Origin: Hyphomicrobiales bacterium | GTDB lineage: Bacteria > Pseudomonadota > Alphaproteobacteria > Rhizobiales > Rhizobiaceae | Length of the DNA: 64,000 nucleotides | Reading direction: 5' to 3' | Assembly: GCA_900471485.1 (NCBI GenBank) | Contig: UCEU01000033.1 | Coordinates: 20,332-84,331, forward strand | Part shown: positions 8,465 through 16,036 of the stretch, piece after piece | How the letters are laid out: every line of letters starts with the position of its first letter | How positions within the stretch are numbered: position 1 is the stretch's first letter | Position numbers and translations under genes: made by a program | Notes under the pieces: generated by a model | The model's database searches: none | Told to the model about the DNA's origin: nothing | Seen by the model: only the letters and a program-made list of their open reading frames with translations

Positions 8465-10015
8465 TCAGACGCCGATCGCTTCGCTGAGGACTTGTTCATG
8501 TGACGCCGCATGGAAACCGTGGCTCGCCACCAGCTTGCCTGACCTGAAGACGTGCAGTTCGTCCGCCAGTTCGTAGACCTCGGGCAGGTAGGACGAGATC
8601 AGGATGATGCCGGCGCCCTCCTTCAGAAGCCGCGCGAACAGCCGGTAGATTTCCGCCTTGGTGCCGACGTCGACGCCGACGGTAGGTTCGTCGAAGATGA
8701 AGAGCCGCGCGCCGTGGCTGAGCCACTTGCCGATGACCACCTTCTGCTGGTTGCCACCCGACATCGCCGAAACCAGCACGCGCCGGCTCGGGGTCTTGAT
8801 CGAAAGGTCGCGGATCTGCTGGTCGGCATTCCTCGCTTCGTCGGCAAGCCCGATCACCGGCCCCTTGCTCAACCGGTCGAAGACGGGAAGGTTGATGTTG
8901 AGGCCGATCGGCAGGTTGAGGCATAGCCCCTGGTCGCGGCGACTTTCCGGCGCCAGCGCGATGCCGAACTCCATCGCCTTGCGCTCGTTCTTGATGTCGA
9001 CCTTCTTGCCCATCCAGTGGATTTCGCCCGATGTCGTCTTTTCGCGGCCGTAGAGCCCGAGCGCGAACTCGCTGCGCCCGGCGCCGATCAGCCCGTAGAG
9101 GCCGACGATCTGGCCGGCCTTGACCGACAGCGAAACGTCCTGGAAACCCGGCCCGGAAAGGCCGCGGGTTTCGACGATCGTCTCGCCGATGGCGATCTCT
9201 TCCTTGTGGTAGATCTGTTCGATCGAGCGGTTGATCATCAGCGCGATCAGCTCGTTGTCGTTGGTCTCGCCGATCAGGCGCGTGCCCACATGAGTGCCGT
9301 CGCGCAGCACGGACACGCGATCCGCCAGCTCGAAGACTTCTTCCATGCGATGGCTGATGTAGACGATGGTGACGCCTTCGCTCTGCAGGCGGCGGATCAG
9401 CTTGAACAGCTGCGCCGATTCCTGGCGTGTCAGATAGGCGGTCGGCTCGTCGAAGATCAGGAACTGGGTGCCGCGCATAGCGGCGCGCGCCGTGGCGACC
9501 AGCTGCTGCTGGCCGATGGTGAGGTCGCTGAGCAGGGCGGCGGCGGGCAGCCCGAAGCCGAGGTCGTCGAGGACGGCCTGCGCCATCTTCACCATCTGCT
9601 TCTTGCGCATCATGCCGAACTTGTTGACTTCGTCGCCCAGGAACATGTTGGCGGCAACCGTCAGGTGCGGGCAGAGCACCACTTCCTGGTGGACGGCGTT
9701 GATGCCGCGCGCGATCGCCTCGTTCGGCGTCGCCAGCGCGACCGGGTGGCCGCACCACAGGATCTCGCCCGCGGTTCTGGTTATGACACCGGTGAGCAGC
9801 TTGATCAGGGTCGATTTCCCGGCCCCGTTTTCGCCGACGATCGCATGGATCTCGCCGGCCAGGAACGTGATCGTCGCCGGTTTCAGCGCCTGCACGTAAC
9901 CGTAATTCTTCTGCAATCCCTTGAGTTCGAGGATGGGCATGCCCGCCTGAATGCGGTTGGCCTCTTTCAGCGTGGCGCTGTCATCATGGCGATGACTGAT
10001 CTCTTCCAGGCTCAT
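8465..10015 (-). CDS. Sugar ABC transporter ATP-binding protein (RbsA/MglA type)
   Basis: A 516-residue protein with two fused ATPase domains. The first half carries Walker A GENGAGKST and the signature LTIGQQQ; the second half has a degenerate P-loop (GLIGAGRSE) and the signature MSGGNQQK, the usual asymmetry of RbsA/MglA/XylG proteins. Length is normal for the family. The second gene of the transporter operon, 121 bp after the binding-protein gene, with a stem-loop in the gap. Confidence 0.93.
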   Translation of the reverse strand: MSLEEISHRHDDSATLKEANRIQAGMPILELKGLQKNYGYVQALKPATITFLAGEIHAIVGENGAGKSTLIKLLTGVITRTAGEILWCGHPVALATPNEAIARGINAVHQEVVLCPHLTVAANMFLGDEVNKFGMMRKKQMVKMAQAVLDDLGFGLPAAALLSDLTIGQQQLVATARAAMRGTQFLIFDEPTAYLTRQESAQLFKLIRRLQSEGVTIVYISHRMEEVFELADRVSVLRDGTHVGTRLIGETNDNELIALMINRSIEQIYHKEEIAIGETIVETRGLSGPGFQDVSLSVKAGQIVGLYGLIGAGRSEFALGLYGREKTTSGEIHWMGKKVDIKNERKAMEFGIALAPESRRDQGLCLNLPIGLNINLPVFDRLSKGPVIGLADEARNADQQIRDLSIKTPSRRVLVSAMSGGNQQKVVIGKWLSHGARLFIFDEPTVGVDVGTKAEIYRLFARLLKEGAGIILISSYLPEVYELADELHVFRSGKLVASHGFHAASHEQVLSEAIGV

Positions 10016-10098
10016 GGATGTCTTCTCCTCCTCGCGAATTCCCGTCTCTCCGCCGGCCCTCCGCGCTCCTCAGGCGGATGACGGCACCGGCAAAGAAA

Positions 10099-10126
10099 GG
10101 CCGCGCGGGAATGCTCGCGCGCGGCC
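10099..10126 (-). other. Intercistronic stem-loop after sugar-binding-protein gene
   Basis: A perfect 9-bp inverted repeat, GGCCGCGCG and CGCGCGGCC, 11 bp after the binding-protein stop. On the minus strand it is followed by TTTCTTT, so partial termination or 3' protection of the binding-protein message is likely. Confidence 0.65.
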
Positions 10127-10136
10127 CCTTTGAAGA

Positions 10137-11123
10137 TTACTTGATCTTCGGGTTCAGGAGGGCGTCGATCTTCGGATCGGCCATGTTGGCCTTGGTCACC
10201 AGGTTGGCGCCGGTATCGACGTTCTCTTCGACCTTTTCGCCCTTGGATACGGCAAGCGCGGTCTTCACGCCGTCATAGCCCATGCGATACGGATCCTGCA
10301 CCACGAGGCCGGCAAGCGCGCCGTCCTTGAGGAAGCCGATCGTCTTGTCGTCGCTGTCGAAGCCGATGACCTTGACCTTGTCGCCGAGCTTGTTTTCGGC
10401 GATCGCCTGGCCAACGCCCTGCGCCATGATCAGGTTGGAGGCGAAGACGCCGACGATATTCGGGTTGGCGGTGATCAGGTCGGTCATGATGTTTAGACCG
10501 GTCGTGGCCTGGCCGTCGGCATACTTGTCGGCAACGACCTTCAGGCCCGGATACTTGGTCTTGACCTGATCGAGGAAGCCTTCGCGGCGCTGCTCGAGCG
10601 AGCCGGCGCCGGGCGTGTTGGTGATGATGACGACATCGCCTTCATCCTTGCCGGTCATTTCCTTGATCGCTGCGGCAAGGCCATCAGCGGCGATGCGGCC
10701 GCCCTGGACGTTGTCGGTGGTCAGGAACGACTTGAAGGCCTTGGAGTCTGCACCGGAATCGATGCCGATGATCGGAACGGACTTCGCGGCTTCATCGATC
10801 GGCTTGCCGAGCGCCTTGAATTCGGTCGGCGAGATGACGATCGCGGCAGGCTTGCCGGCAACGGCGTTCTCGAGAATGCTGATCTGGCCGTTGACGTCGG
10901 TTTCGGCCTGCGCGCCGAGTTCCGGCACCTTGACGCCGAGATCCTGGCCGGCCTTGCGGGCGCCGGCGAGAACGATCTGCCAGTAGAAGGACGTGGTGTC
11001 CTTGACGATGATCGGGATCGTCACGTCGGCTGCGAAGGACGGCAGCGGCATCGCAGTGGCGATGACGGCAGCGCCCGCGAGCGCGGTGAAGCTTCTACGC
11101 GAAAGAATGGATTTCATGCGCAT
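10137..11123 (-). CDS. Sugar ABC transporter substrate-binding protein (RbsB type)
   Basis: A 328-residue periplasmic protein of the peripla_BP_4 class. The start at 11123 follows AGAGGAGAA at ideal distance. A signal peptide with a twin-arginine-like RRSF stretch runs to about residue 31 (AGAAVIATAMPLPSFAA). The mature part has VKDTTSFYWQIVLAGARKAGQDLG and VGVFASNLIMAQGVGQAI, typical of sugar binders. It feeds the permease/ATPase pair encoded downstream. An AT-rich candidate operator lies 63-84 bp upstream of the start. Confidence 0.92.
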   Translation of the reverse strand: MRMKSILSRRSFTALAGAAVIATAMPLPSFAADVTIPIIVKDTTSFYWQIVLAGARKAGQDLGVKVPELGAQAETDVNGQISILENAVAGKPAAIVISPTEFKALGKPIDEAAKSVPIIGIDSGADSKAFKSFLTTDNVQGGRIAADGLAAAIKEMTGKDEGDVVIITNTPGAGSLEQRREGFLDQVKTKYPGLKVVADKYADGQATTGLNIMTDLITANPNIVGVFASNLIMAQGVGQAIAENKLGDKVKVIGFDSDDKTIGFLKDGALAGLVVQDPYRMGYDGVKTALAVSKGEKVEENVDTGANLVTKANMADPKIDALLNPKIK

Positions 11124-11185
11124 GTGTGTTCTCCTCTCAGGTGCGTTCTCCTCCTAGGAATCTCCCGCCGAACGCAAACGGGAGA

Positions 11186-11207
11186 TTTTTATCGATAAAA
11201 AACATTT
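11186..11207 (-). promoter_or_regulatory. Candidate GntR operator, copy 1 (transporter promoter)
   Basis: A 22-bp AT-rich element starting TTTTTATC and ending AAACATTT, with the internal palindrome TTTATCGATAAA. It matches 19 of 22 positions with the element at 14485-14506 in front of the dehydratase and GntR genes. The surrounding 295-bp gap (11124-11418) has no gene. Confidence 0.55.
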
Positions 11208-11418
11208 ACCTTTCGGACGCTAGCCGAGCCGACGATGAAATGCAAGTCGGCTCGATTTGCCAGCATCGTTGGCGTTCACGCCGGTCTGCTCCTCCTCGGT
11301 TCTCCCTTCCGAACAGTGTGCCAGACCGGCACTCTCTTACTGAATGAAACATTGGTTCCGAATATTTGTCAACACGGAACGTTTATTCCATTTTGGTATT
11401 TGCCTCAGTCTTTCGGTT

Positions 11419-11865
11419 TCATCCCCGGAAGACTTCATGCGGATGCACCACGCCCTTCTTCAGGATCAGGTTTCCGTAGAGACGAAACTCGGTGGTCGCG
11501 ACGATATAGGCCACTTTGCGCGACCGCTCGTAAAACGCGAAGCGCTCCACCGGCACGATCTTGAAATCGCCGGCGCGCTTCGAGACGATGTTCTGGAACT
11601 CGACGCAGACCTCTGGTTCGGCCTTCGGATCGCCGACGACTTCCATCCGCCAGGCTGAATCGGGCACGAAAGTATCCAGCGGAAGATGCGTGAGAATAGC
11701 TTCCGCCATCTCGGTGGCGCTGACGCCGTCCGCGCGGATGACCTCGGGGCCCATGGTGCTGGACGGAAAATTGGCATCGGCGATCAGGATCTCGTCGCCA
11801 TGCCCCATGCGGGCAATGGCGCGCAGGAGGTCGGGGTTGAGAACGGGATGAATTCCTTTGAGCAT
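11419..11865 (-). CDS. RbsD/FucU-family sugar mutarotase
   Basis: A 148-residue protein of the RbsD/FucU family. The start MLKGIHPVLNPDLLRAIARMGHGDEI is diagnostic, with the catalytic-type His22 in GHGDEI, and the FYERS motif comes before the last third. Family members interconvert alpha and beta anomers; FucU types act on L-fucose, RbsD types on ribose. The gene sits 9 bp after the aldo-keto reductase gene, consistent with supplying the anomer that enzyme oxidises. The FucU assignment is favoured by length and context but is not proven. Confidence 0.88.
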   Translation of the reverse strand: MLKGIHPVLNPDLLRAIARMGHGDEILIADANFPSSTMGPEVIRADGVSATEMAEAILTHLPLDTFVPDSAWRMEVVGDPKAEPEVCVEFQNIVSKRAGDFKIVPVERFAFYERSRKVAYIVATTEFRLYGNLILKKGVVHPHEVFRG

Positions 11866-11874
11866 GTCTGTTCC

Positions 11875-12894
11875 TTAAACGCGTACGGCTTCATCGCCCA
11901 ACGGTGGAGCGACGAGGGTAAGGTGGTCGAATTCGGGGAAGATAGAATCCGGCAGTCTCGGTGAAAAGAGCTCCATGTTGCGCGTCAGGCTGGATGCCTT
12001 GGCGGTGCCGATCAGCACCGAGGACACGAGCGGATCGCGCAGCGGAAACTGCAGGGCTGGGGCCGCCAGCGCAACGCCATGCTTCCCGGCGATCTCTTCC
12101 ATCGCGGCGACCTTGGCGAGCACGTCTGGCGTTGCCGGCATGTAGTCGAAGTTGGAACCGGGCACGGCCCCGGTTGCCAGGATGCCGGAATTGAAGACGC
12201 CGCCGACGACAAGCGACGTACCCTTCTCGCGGCAAAGCGGCAGCAGCTCATCGACGGCGGAGCGGTCGAGCAGCGTGTAGCGGCCGGCCATCAGGATGCA
12301 GTCGATATCGGCATTGCGCATCACGTCGAGGCAGACCGGCACCTCGTTGACGCCGAGCCCGAAGGCCTTGATCGTGCCGGATGCCTTCAGTTCCTCCAGC
12401 GCCTTGATGCCGCCATCGAGGAACTGCCGTAGATAGACCGCGTTCTTCGTCGCGCCATGCGTATAGCCGCCGATGTCGTGCACATAGAGGATATCGATGC
12501 GGTTCAGCCCGAGGCGGGCATAGCTGAACTCGACCGAGCGCATGATGCCGTCATAGCTGTAGTCGTAGTCGGCATCGAAGGAGAGGGGATCGACATAGCT
12601 GTAATCGGGAACTGTCCCCGTCGGCACCGGCCGCAGCAGCCGGCCCACCTTGGTGGAAAGTACCCATTCGCTCTCCGGCTTGTCGCGCAGGAAGTCGCCC
12701 ATGCGGCGCTCGGCCAGGCCGAGACCGTACCACGGTGCTACGTCGAAATAGCGGATGCCGCTGTCCCATGCGGCTTCGAGCGTTTCCATCGCCTGCTCGC
12801 GCGGGCAAGCACGGTAGAGGCCACCGAGAGCCGCGGCGCCGAAACTCACTTCGGTCACCGCGAGATCTGTCCTGCCGATCCTCCTCGTCTTCAT
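11875..12894 (-). CDS. Aldo-keto reductase, aldose (L-fucose-type) 1-dehydrogenase
   Basis: A 339-residue protein starting at the second of two tandem ATGs (12894), which is better spaced from GGAGGA than the ATG at 12897. Visible are the catalytic tetrad elements YFDVAPWYGLG (Asp, Tyr), STKVGR (Lys) and ILYVHDIGG (His), and the family opening MKTRRIGRTDLAVTEVSFG. This branch includes D-threo-aldose/L-fucose dehydrogenases and pyridoxal-type reductases. With the mutarotase on one side and a sugar-acid dehydratase on the other, oxidation of an aldose to its lactone is the best reading. Cytosolic, NAD(P)-dependent. Confidence 0.87.
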   Translation of the reverse strand: MKTRRIGRTDLAVTEVSFGAAALGGLYRACPREQAMETLEAAWDSGIRYFDVAPWYGLGLAERRMGDFLRDKPESEWVLSTKVGRLLRPVPTGTVPDYSYVDPLSFDADYDYSYDGIMRSVEFSYARLGLNRIDILYVHDIGGYTHGATKNAVYLRQFLDGGIKALEELKASGTIKAFGLGVNEVPVCLDVMRNADIDCILMAGRYTLLDRSAVDELLPLCREKGTSLVVGGVFNSGILATGAVPGSNFDYMPATPDVLAKVAAMEEIAGKHGVALAAPALQFPLRDPLVSSVLIGTAKASSLTRNMELFSPRLPDSIFPEFDHLTLVAPPLGDEAVRV

Positions 12895-12926
12895 CATTCC
12901 TCCTCTGAAGACCCTGTATTTCCTAT

Positions 12927-14429
12927 CTAGAGCGTGGCTCCGAGATGCCATGGCACGAATTCGTTATCGCCGTAGCCGAACTCCTCGCTCTTGGTTTTCT
13001 TGCCCGATGCCGTGTCGATGATCAGTTCGAAGATCTCGCGGCCCTTGGCTGAAATCGTCACATCGCCGGTGGCGATCGTGCCGCAATCGATGTCCATGTC
13101 CTCTTCCATCGCGGCATAGAGCGCCGAGTTGCTCGAAAGCTTGATCGACGGCGCCGGACGACAGCCGAAACAGCTGCCGCGCCCCGTGGTAAAGGCGATC
13201 ATGTTGGCGCCGCCTGCCACCTGGCCCGTGGCCGAGACCGGATCGTAGCCCGGCGTGTCCATGAAGACGAGCCCCGATGCGGTCACACGTTCGGCATAAC
13301 CGTAGACCGCCGTCAGCGGTGAACGTCCGCCCTTGGCGACGGCGCCGAGCGATTTCTCGAGAATGGTGGTCAGCCCGCCGCGCTTGTTGCCCGGCGAGGG
13401 GTTGTTGTCGAGCGAGGCGCCATGCATCGCCACGTACTTCTCCCACCAGACGATCTTGTCGTCGAGCTTGCGGGCGACTTCGTCGCTCACCGCGCGGCTG
13501 CGCAGAAGATGCTCGGCGCCATAGATCTCCGAGGTCTCGGAGAGGATCGGCGTGCCGCCGGCCGCAGCCAGGAGGTCGGCCGCCACGCCGAGCGCCGGGT
13601 TGGCGGTGATGCCGGAAAAGCCGTCGGAGCCGCCGCATTGCAGGCCGATGATGATCTCTCCGACCGAAATCGGAACGCGGCGTTCGCGGCTCACATCTTC
13701 CGCGATCTCGCGCAGCATTCCCATGGCCCGCTCGACCGCGCGCCGCGAGCCGCCGGCGTCCTGGATGTTGAAATGCCGCTTGGAATTGCCGGCGCCGCTC
13801 TGCCCGTAGAGCGTCAGCTGGTTCACCTCGCAGCCGAGCCCGATCATCAGCACCCCGCCGAAATTCACATGCCGGGTGTAGCCTGCCAGCGTCCGGTGCA
13901 GCACCGCCATCCCGTCTCCGGTCGAGCTCATGCCGCAGCCCTGGTCATGCACGATCGGCACGAAACCGTCGATGCCTTCATAAAGCGGCAGCAGCGTCCG
14001 GTTCGCCGTCTCCGCGATGGCGCGGCAGACGGTGGTGGAACAGTTCACGCTGGCGATCACGCCGATATAGTTGCGCGTCGCCGCCCGCCCGTCGGCGCGG
14101 CGGTAACCCATGAAAGTGCGGGCCTTGTCGGTGGCACTGGCCTTCTCCGGCGCCGCATTGGCGGTCGCCGCCAGCCGGTCGTTCTCGAAATGCAGGTTGT
14201 GGCTATGGATATGGTCGCCGGCCTTCACCTCGGCCGTCGTCCGGCCGATCGCCTGTCCGTATTTCACCACCGGCTGTCCAAGCGCGATATCGGTGAGCGC
14301 GACCTTGTGGCCGGGATCGATCTTCTCCCTCGTCCTGACGCCCGCGACCTCGACTCCTTCAGGAATGGCCGCCGTCGCCACGGCGACGTTGTCGCCATTG
14401 GACAGAATGATCCAGGGGTCCTTGTTCAA
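12927..14429 (-). CDS. UxaA-family sugar-acid dehydratase (altronate dehydratase-like)
   Basis: The start is a TTG at 14429, placed 7-8 nt after GGAGGAG; the frame is open further upstream but those residues look non-coding. The resulting 500-residue protein has an N-terminal SAF domain (about residues 8-80) and the D-galactarate/altronate dehydratase domain (about 100-495) with INCS/VNCS-type and GCGMS, GLGCEVNQ and CGGSDGFSG motifs. The length is that of full UxaA. It removes water from an aldonate to give a 2-keto-3-deoxy acid. Context suggests L-fuconate or a similar deoxy acid rather than altronate, since no uronate genes are near. First gene of the catabolic operon. Confidence 0.88.
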   Translation of the reverse strand: MNKDPWIILSNGDNVAVATAAIPEGVEVAGVRTREKIDPGHKVALTDIALGQPVVKYGQAIGRTTAEVKAGDHIHSHNLHFENDRLAATANAAPEKASATDKARTFMGYRRADGRAATRNYIGVIASVNCSTTVCRAIAETANRTLLPLYEGIDGFVPIVHDQGCGMSSTGDGMAVLHRTLAGYTRHVNFGGVLMIGLGCEVNQLTLYGQSGAGNSKRHFNIQDAGGSRRAVERAMGMLREIAEDVSRERRVPISVGEIIIGLQCGGSDGFSGITANPALGVAADLLAAAGGTPILSETSEIYGAEHLLRSRAVSDEVARKLDDKIVWWEKYVAMHGASLDNNPSPGNKRGGLTTILEKSLGAVAKGGRSPLTAVYGYAERVTASGLVFMDTPGYDPVSATGQVAGGANMIAFTTGRGSCFGCRPAPSIKLSSNSALYAAMEEDMDIDCGTIATGDVTISAKGREIFELIIDTASGKKTKSEEFGYGDNEFVPWHLGATL

Positions 14430-14484
14430 TCTCTTCTCCTCCCCGAAGAAGCGTCCGCTGCACGGCGAATGCAATTGATTTTGT

Positions 14485-14506
14485 TTTTTATCTACAATAA
14501 ACATTT
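14485..14506. promoter_or_regulatory. Candidate GntR operator, copy 2 (dehydratase/GntR divergent promoter)
   Basis: A 22-bp element starting TTTTTATC and ending AAACATTT, matching the copy at 11186-11207 at 19 of 22 positions and in the same orientation. It carries TTTAT and ATAAA half-sites separated by 5 bp. It lies 56 bp upstream of the dehydratase TTG and 163 bp upstream of the regulator start. Confidence 0.6.
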
Positions 14507-14668
14507 TTAAGTCAACGGGATTGTTCATCCTGTGGACGAGGGAGGCAAACAGCCACAGGCAATCCGGAATCGATAAGGATTGCTGATAGATAAGCCGACG
14601 CGCATCCGGCTGTCCGGCCATTTGGCGGGGCGGCTGCATGTGACGATCAGGCAAGGGGCGAAGCACGC

Positions 14669-15568
14669 ATGGCAAGGCAGAACACCGTCTTCAAGGAAGC
14701 ATATAATCGCTACGCCGCGGCGCTACGCCAGGACGCGACGCTGCCGTCCGAACCGGAGATCGCCGCCCAACTCGGCATCAGCCGCAGCACGGCGCGGGCG
14801 ATCCTGACCCGCCTCGCGGACGAGGGCATCATCCTCTGGAACAAGCGCCAGAAGACGGTATTGCGCGAGCCCACCGCCCGGGATTTCTACCCTTCCGAGG
14901 AAACGGATTCGCTACACGACGTGATCGAGCGCAGCTTCATGCAGCGCATCTTGTCCGACGAGGCTGCGCCCGGAATGCAGATCAACGAACTGGAACTTGC
15001 CCGTGAAATCGGCACCGGCACGACGAGCGTCCGCGAATTCCTGATCCGCTTCTCGCGCTTCGGTCTCATCGAGAAGCGCCCGAACAGCCACTGGATATTG
15101 AAGGGTTTCACGCGCGCCTTCGCGCTCGAGCTGGCGGACGTCCGCGAGATGTTCGAGCTGCATTCCGCCGCCGAATTCTGCAAGCTGCCACCCGAAAACG
15201 ATGCCTGGCAGGCGCTGGCGGAGATCAAGGCGGAACACCAGGCCATGCTGGCCGACCTCGATACCCGTTACAAGGATTTCTCCGCGCTCGACGAACGCTT
15301 CCACCTGCTGATCCACCGCGCCGCGAAGAACCGCTTCATTGCCGATTTCTACGATGCCATCGCCATCATCTTCCACTATCACTACCAGTGGAACAAGGCA
15401 TTCGCCCGCCAGCGCAACGAGCGCGCCATCCACGAGCATCTGGATTACATCGCGGCGCTGGAATCGCGTGATCCCACGGCCATCGATTTCTCCTGCCGCC
15501 TGCACCTTCGCTCCGCGCGCCAGACGCTGCTTCAGTCCTTGCCGCAGGCTGGAACGGAAGAAGCGTAG
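14669..15568 (+). CDS. GntR-family regulator with two winged-helix domains and FCD domain
   Basis: A 299-residue protein with the order HTH (residues 25-56, PSEPEIAAQLGISRSTARAI), a second winged helix (about 104-145, INELELAREIGTGTTSVREF, ending IEKRPNSHWIL), and an all-helical FCD ligand domain (about 155-285) with DERFHLLIH, HEHLDYI and a late HLRSA His as likely metal ligands. Standard FadR-type GntR proteins have a single HTH and about 230-250 residues. It is divergent from the sugar catabolic operon and is the likely local repressor or sensor. Confidence 0.87.
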   Translation: MARQNTVFKEAYNRYAAALRQDATLPSEPEIAAQLGISRSTARAILTRLADEGIILWNKRQKTVLREPTARDFYPSEETDSLHDVIERSFMQRILSDEAAPGMQINELELAREIGTGTTSVREFLIRFSRFGLIEKRPNSHWILKGFTRAFALELADVREMFELHSAAEFCKLPPENDAWQALAEIKAEHQAMLADLDTRYKDFSALDERFHLLIHRAAKNRFIADFYDAIAIIFHYHYQWNKAFARQRNERAIHEHLDYIAALESRDPTAIDFSCRLHLRSARQTLLQSLPQAGTEEA

Positions 15569-15703
15569 AGAGCGGCCCCATTAGCTCCGAAAGACCGAAA
15601 GCGGCGGTCTTGGGCGCTTATGAATGTATCAAACTTGTAACGTTGAGTGATTGAACAAACAGCGGGGCGCGACGTTTCCTCCTTGAAATTAAAGGAGAAT
15701 GTA

Positions 15704-15958
15704 ATGCTTAAGACCATCGTCGCAGCCACTCTTGCCGTGTCTTCCCTGTTCGCAACCGCGATACCGTCCTACGCCGACAGCGTCACGGTTCAGTTCGGTG
15801 AGCCGGGGCACAACAATCACCCGTTCTACCGACACGACCGCGACCGTTATGATCGTTACCGCCATCGCGTACAGTATCATCGCTGCTGGACGGAATCCTA
15901 TCAGGTAAGGATCAGCCACGGCCGTGAGGTCACCAAGTACAGGAAGGTCTGCCGCTAA
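15704..15958 (+). CDS. Small secreted basic protein
   Basis: An 84-residue protein whose ATG follows AAAGGAG by 8 nt. A signal peptide (MLKTIVAATLAVSSLFATAIPSYA) is clear. The mature chain of about 60 residues is rich in His, Arg and Tyr (FYRHDRDRYDRYRHR) and has two Cys (near CWTES and KVCR), so one disulphide is possible. Similar short periplasmic proteins are common in rhizobia, but I do not know a function. A strong terminator follows, so it is a single-gene unit. Confidence 0.75.
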   Translation: MLKTIVAATLAVSSLFATAIPSYADSVTVQFGEPGHNNHPFYRHDRDRYDRYRHRVQYHRCWTESYQVRISHGREVTKYRKVCR

Positions 15959-15980
15959 GCGGATCTGCCTTACATGCCGA

Positions 15981-16012
15981 AAGCCCCTTCCTCATCGGAA
16001 GGGGCTTTTTTC
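15981..16012 (+). terminator. Rho-independent terminator
   Basis: Perfect 11-bp stem AAGCCCCTTCC / GGAAGGGGCTT followed by a T-run, 22 bp after the small secreted protein gene. Confidence 0.92.
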
Positions 16013-16036
16013 TTGAGGTCAGCTGGCAAGCAGGCC

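Noticed and set aside
11345..11400. Second operator upstream of the sugar-binding-protein gene (GGAA-N6-TTCC and TTCCG-N14-CGGAA)
   Set aside because: The half-sites are short and have no second copy in the window, so I could not support it as a site.
12927..14675. N-terminal 82-residue extension of the sugar-acid dehydratase
   Set aside because: The extension runs through the AT-rich promoter region and overlaps the start of the GntR gene; the TTG at 14429 has a good ribosome-binding site and matches the family length.
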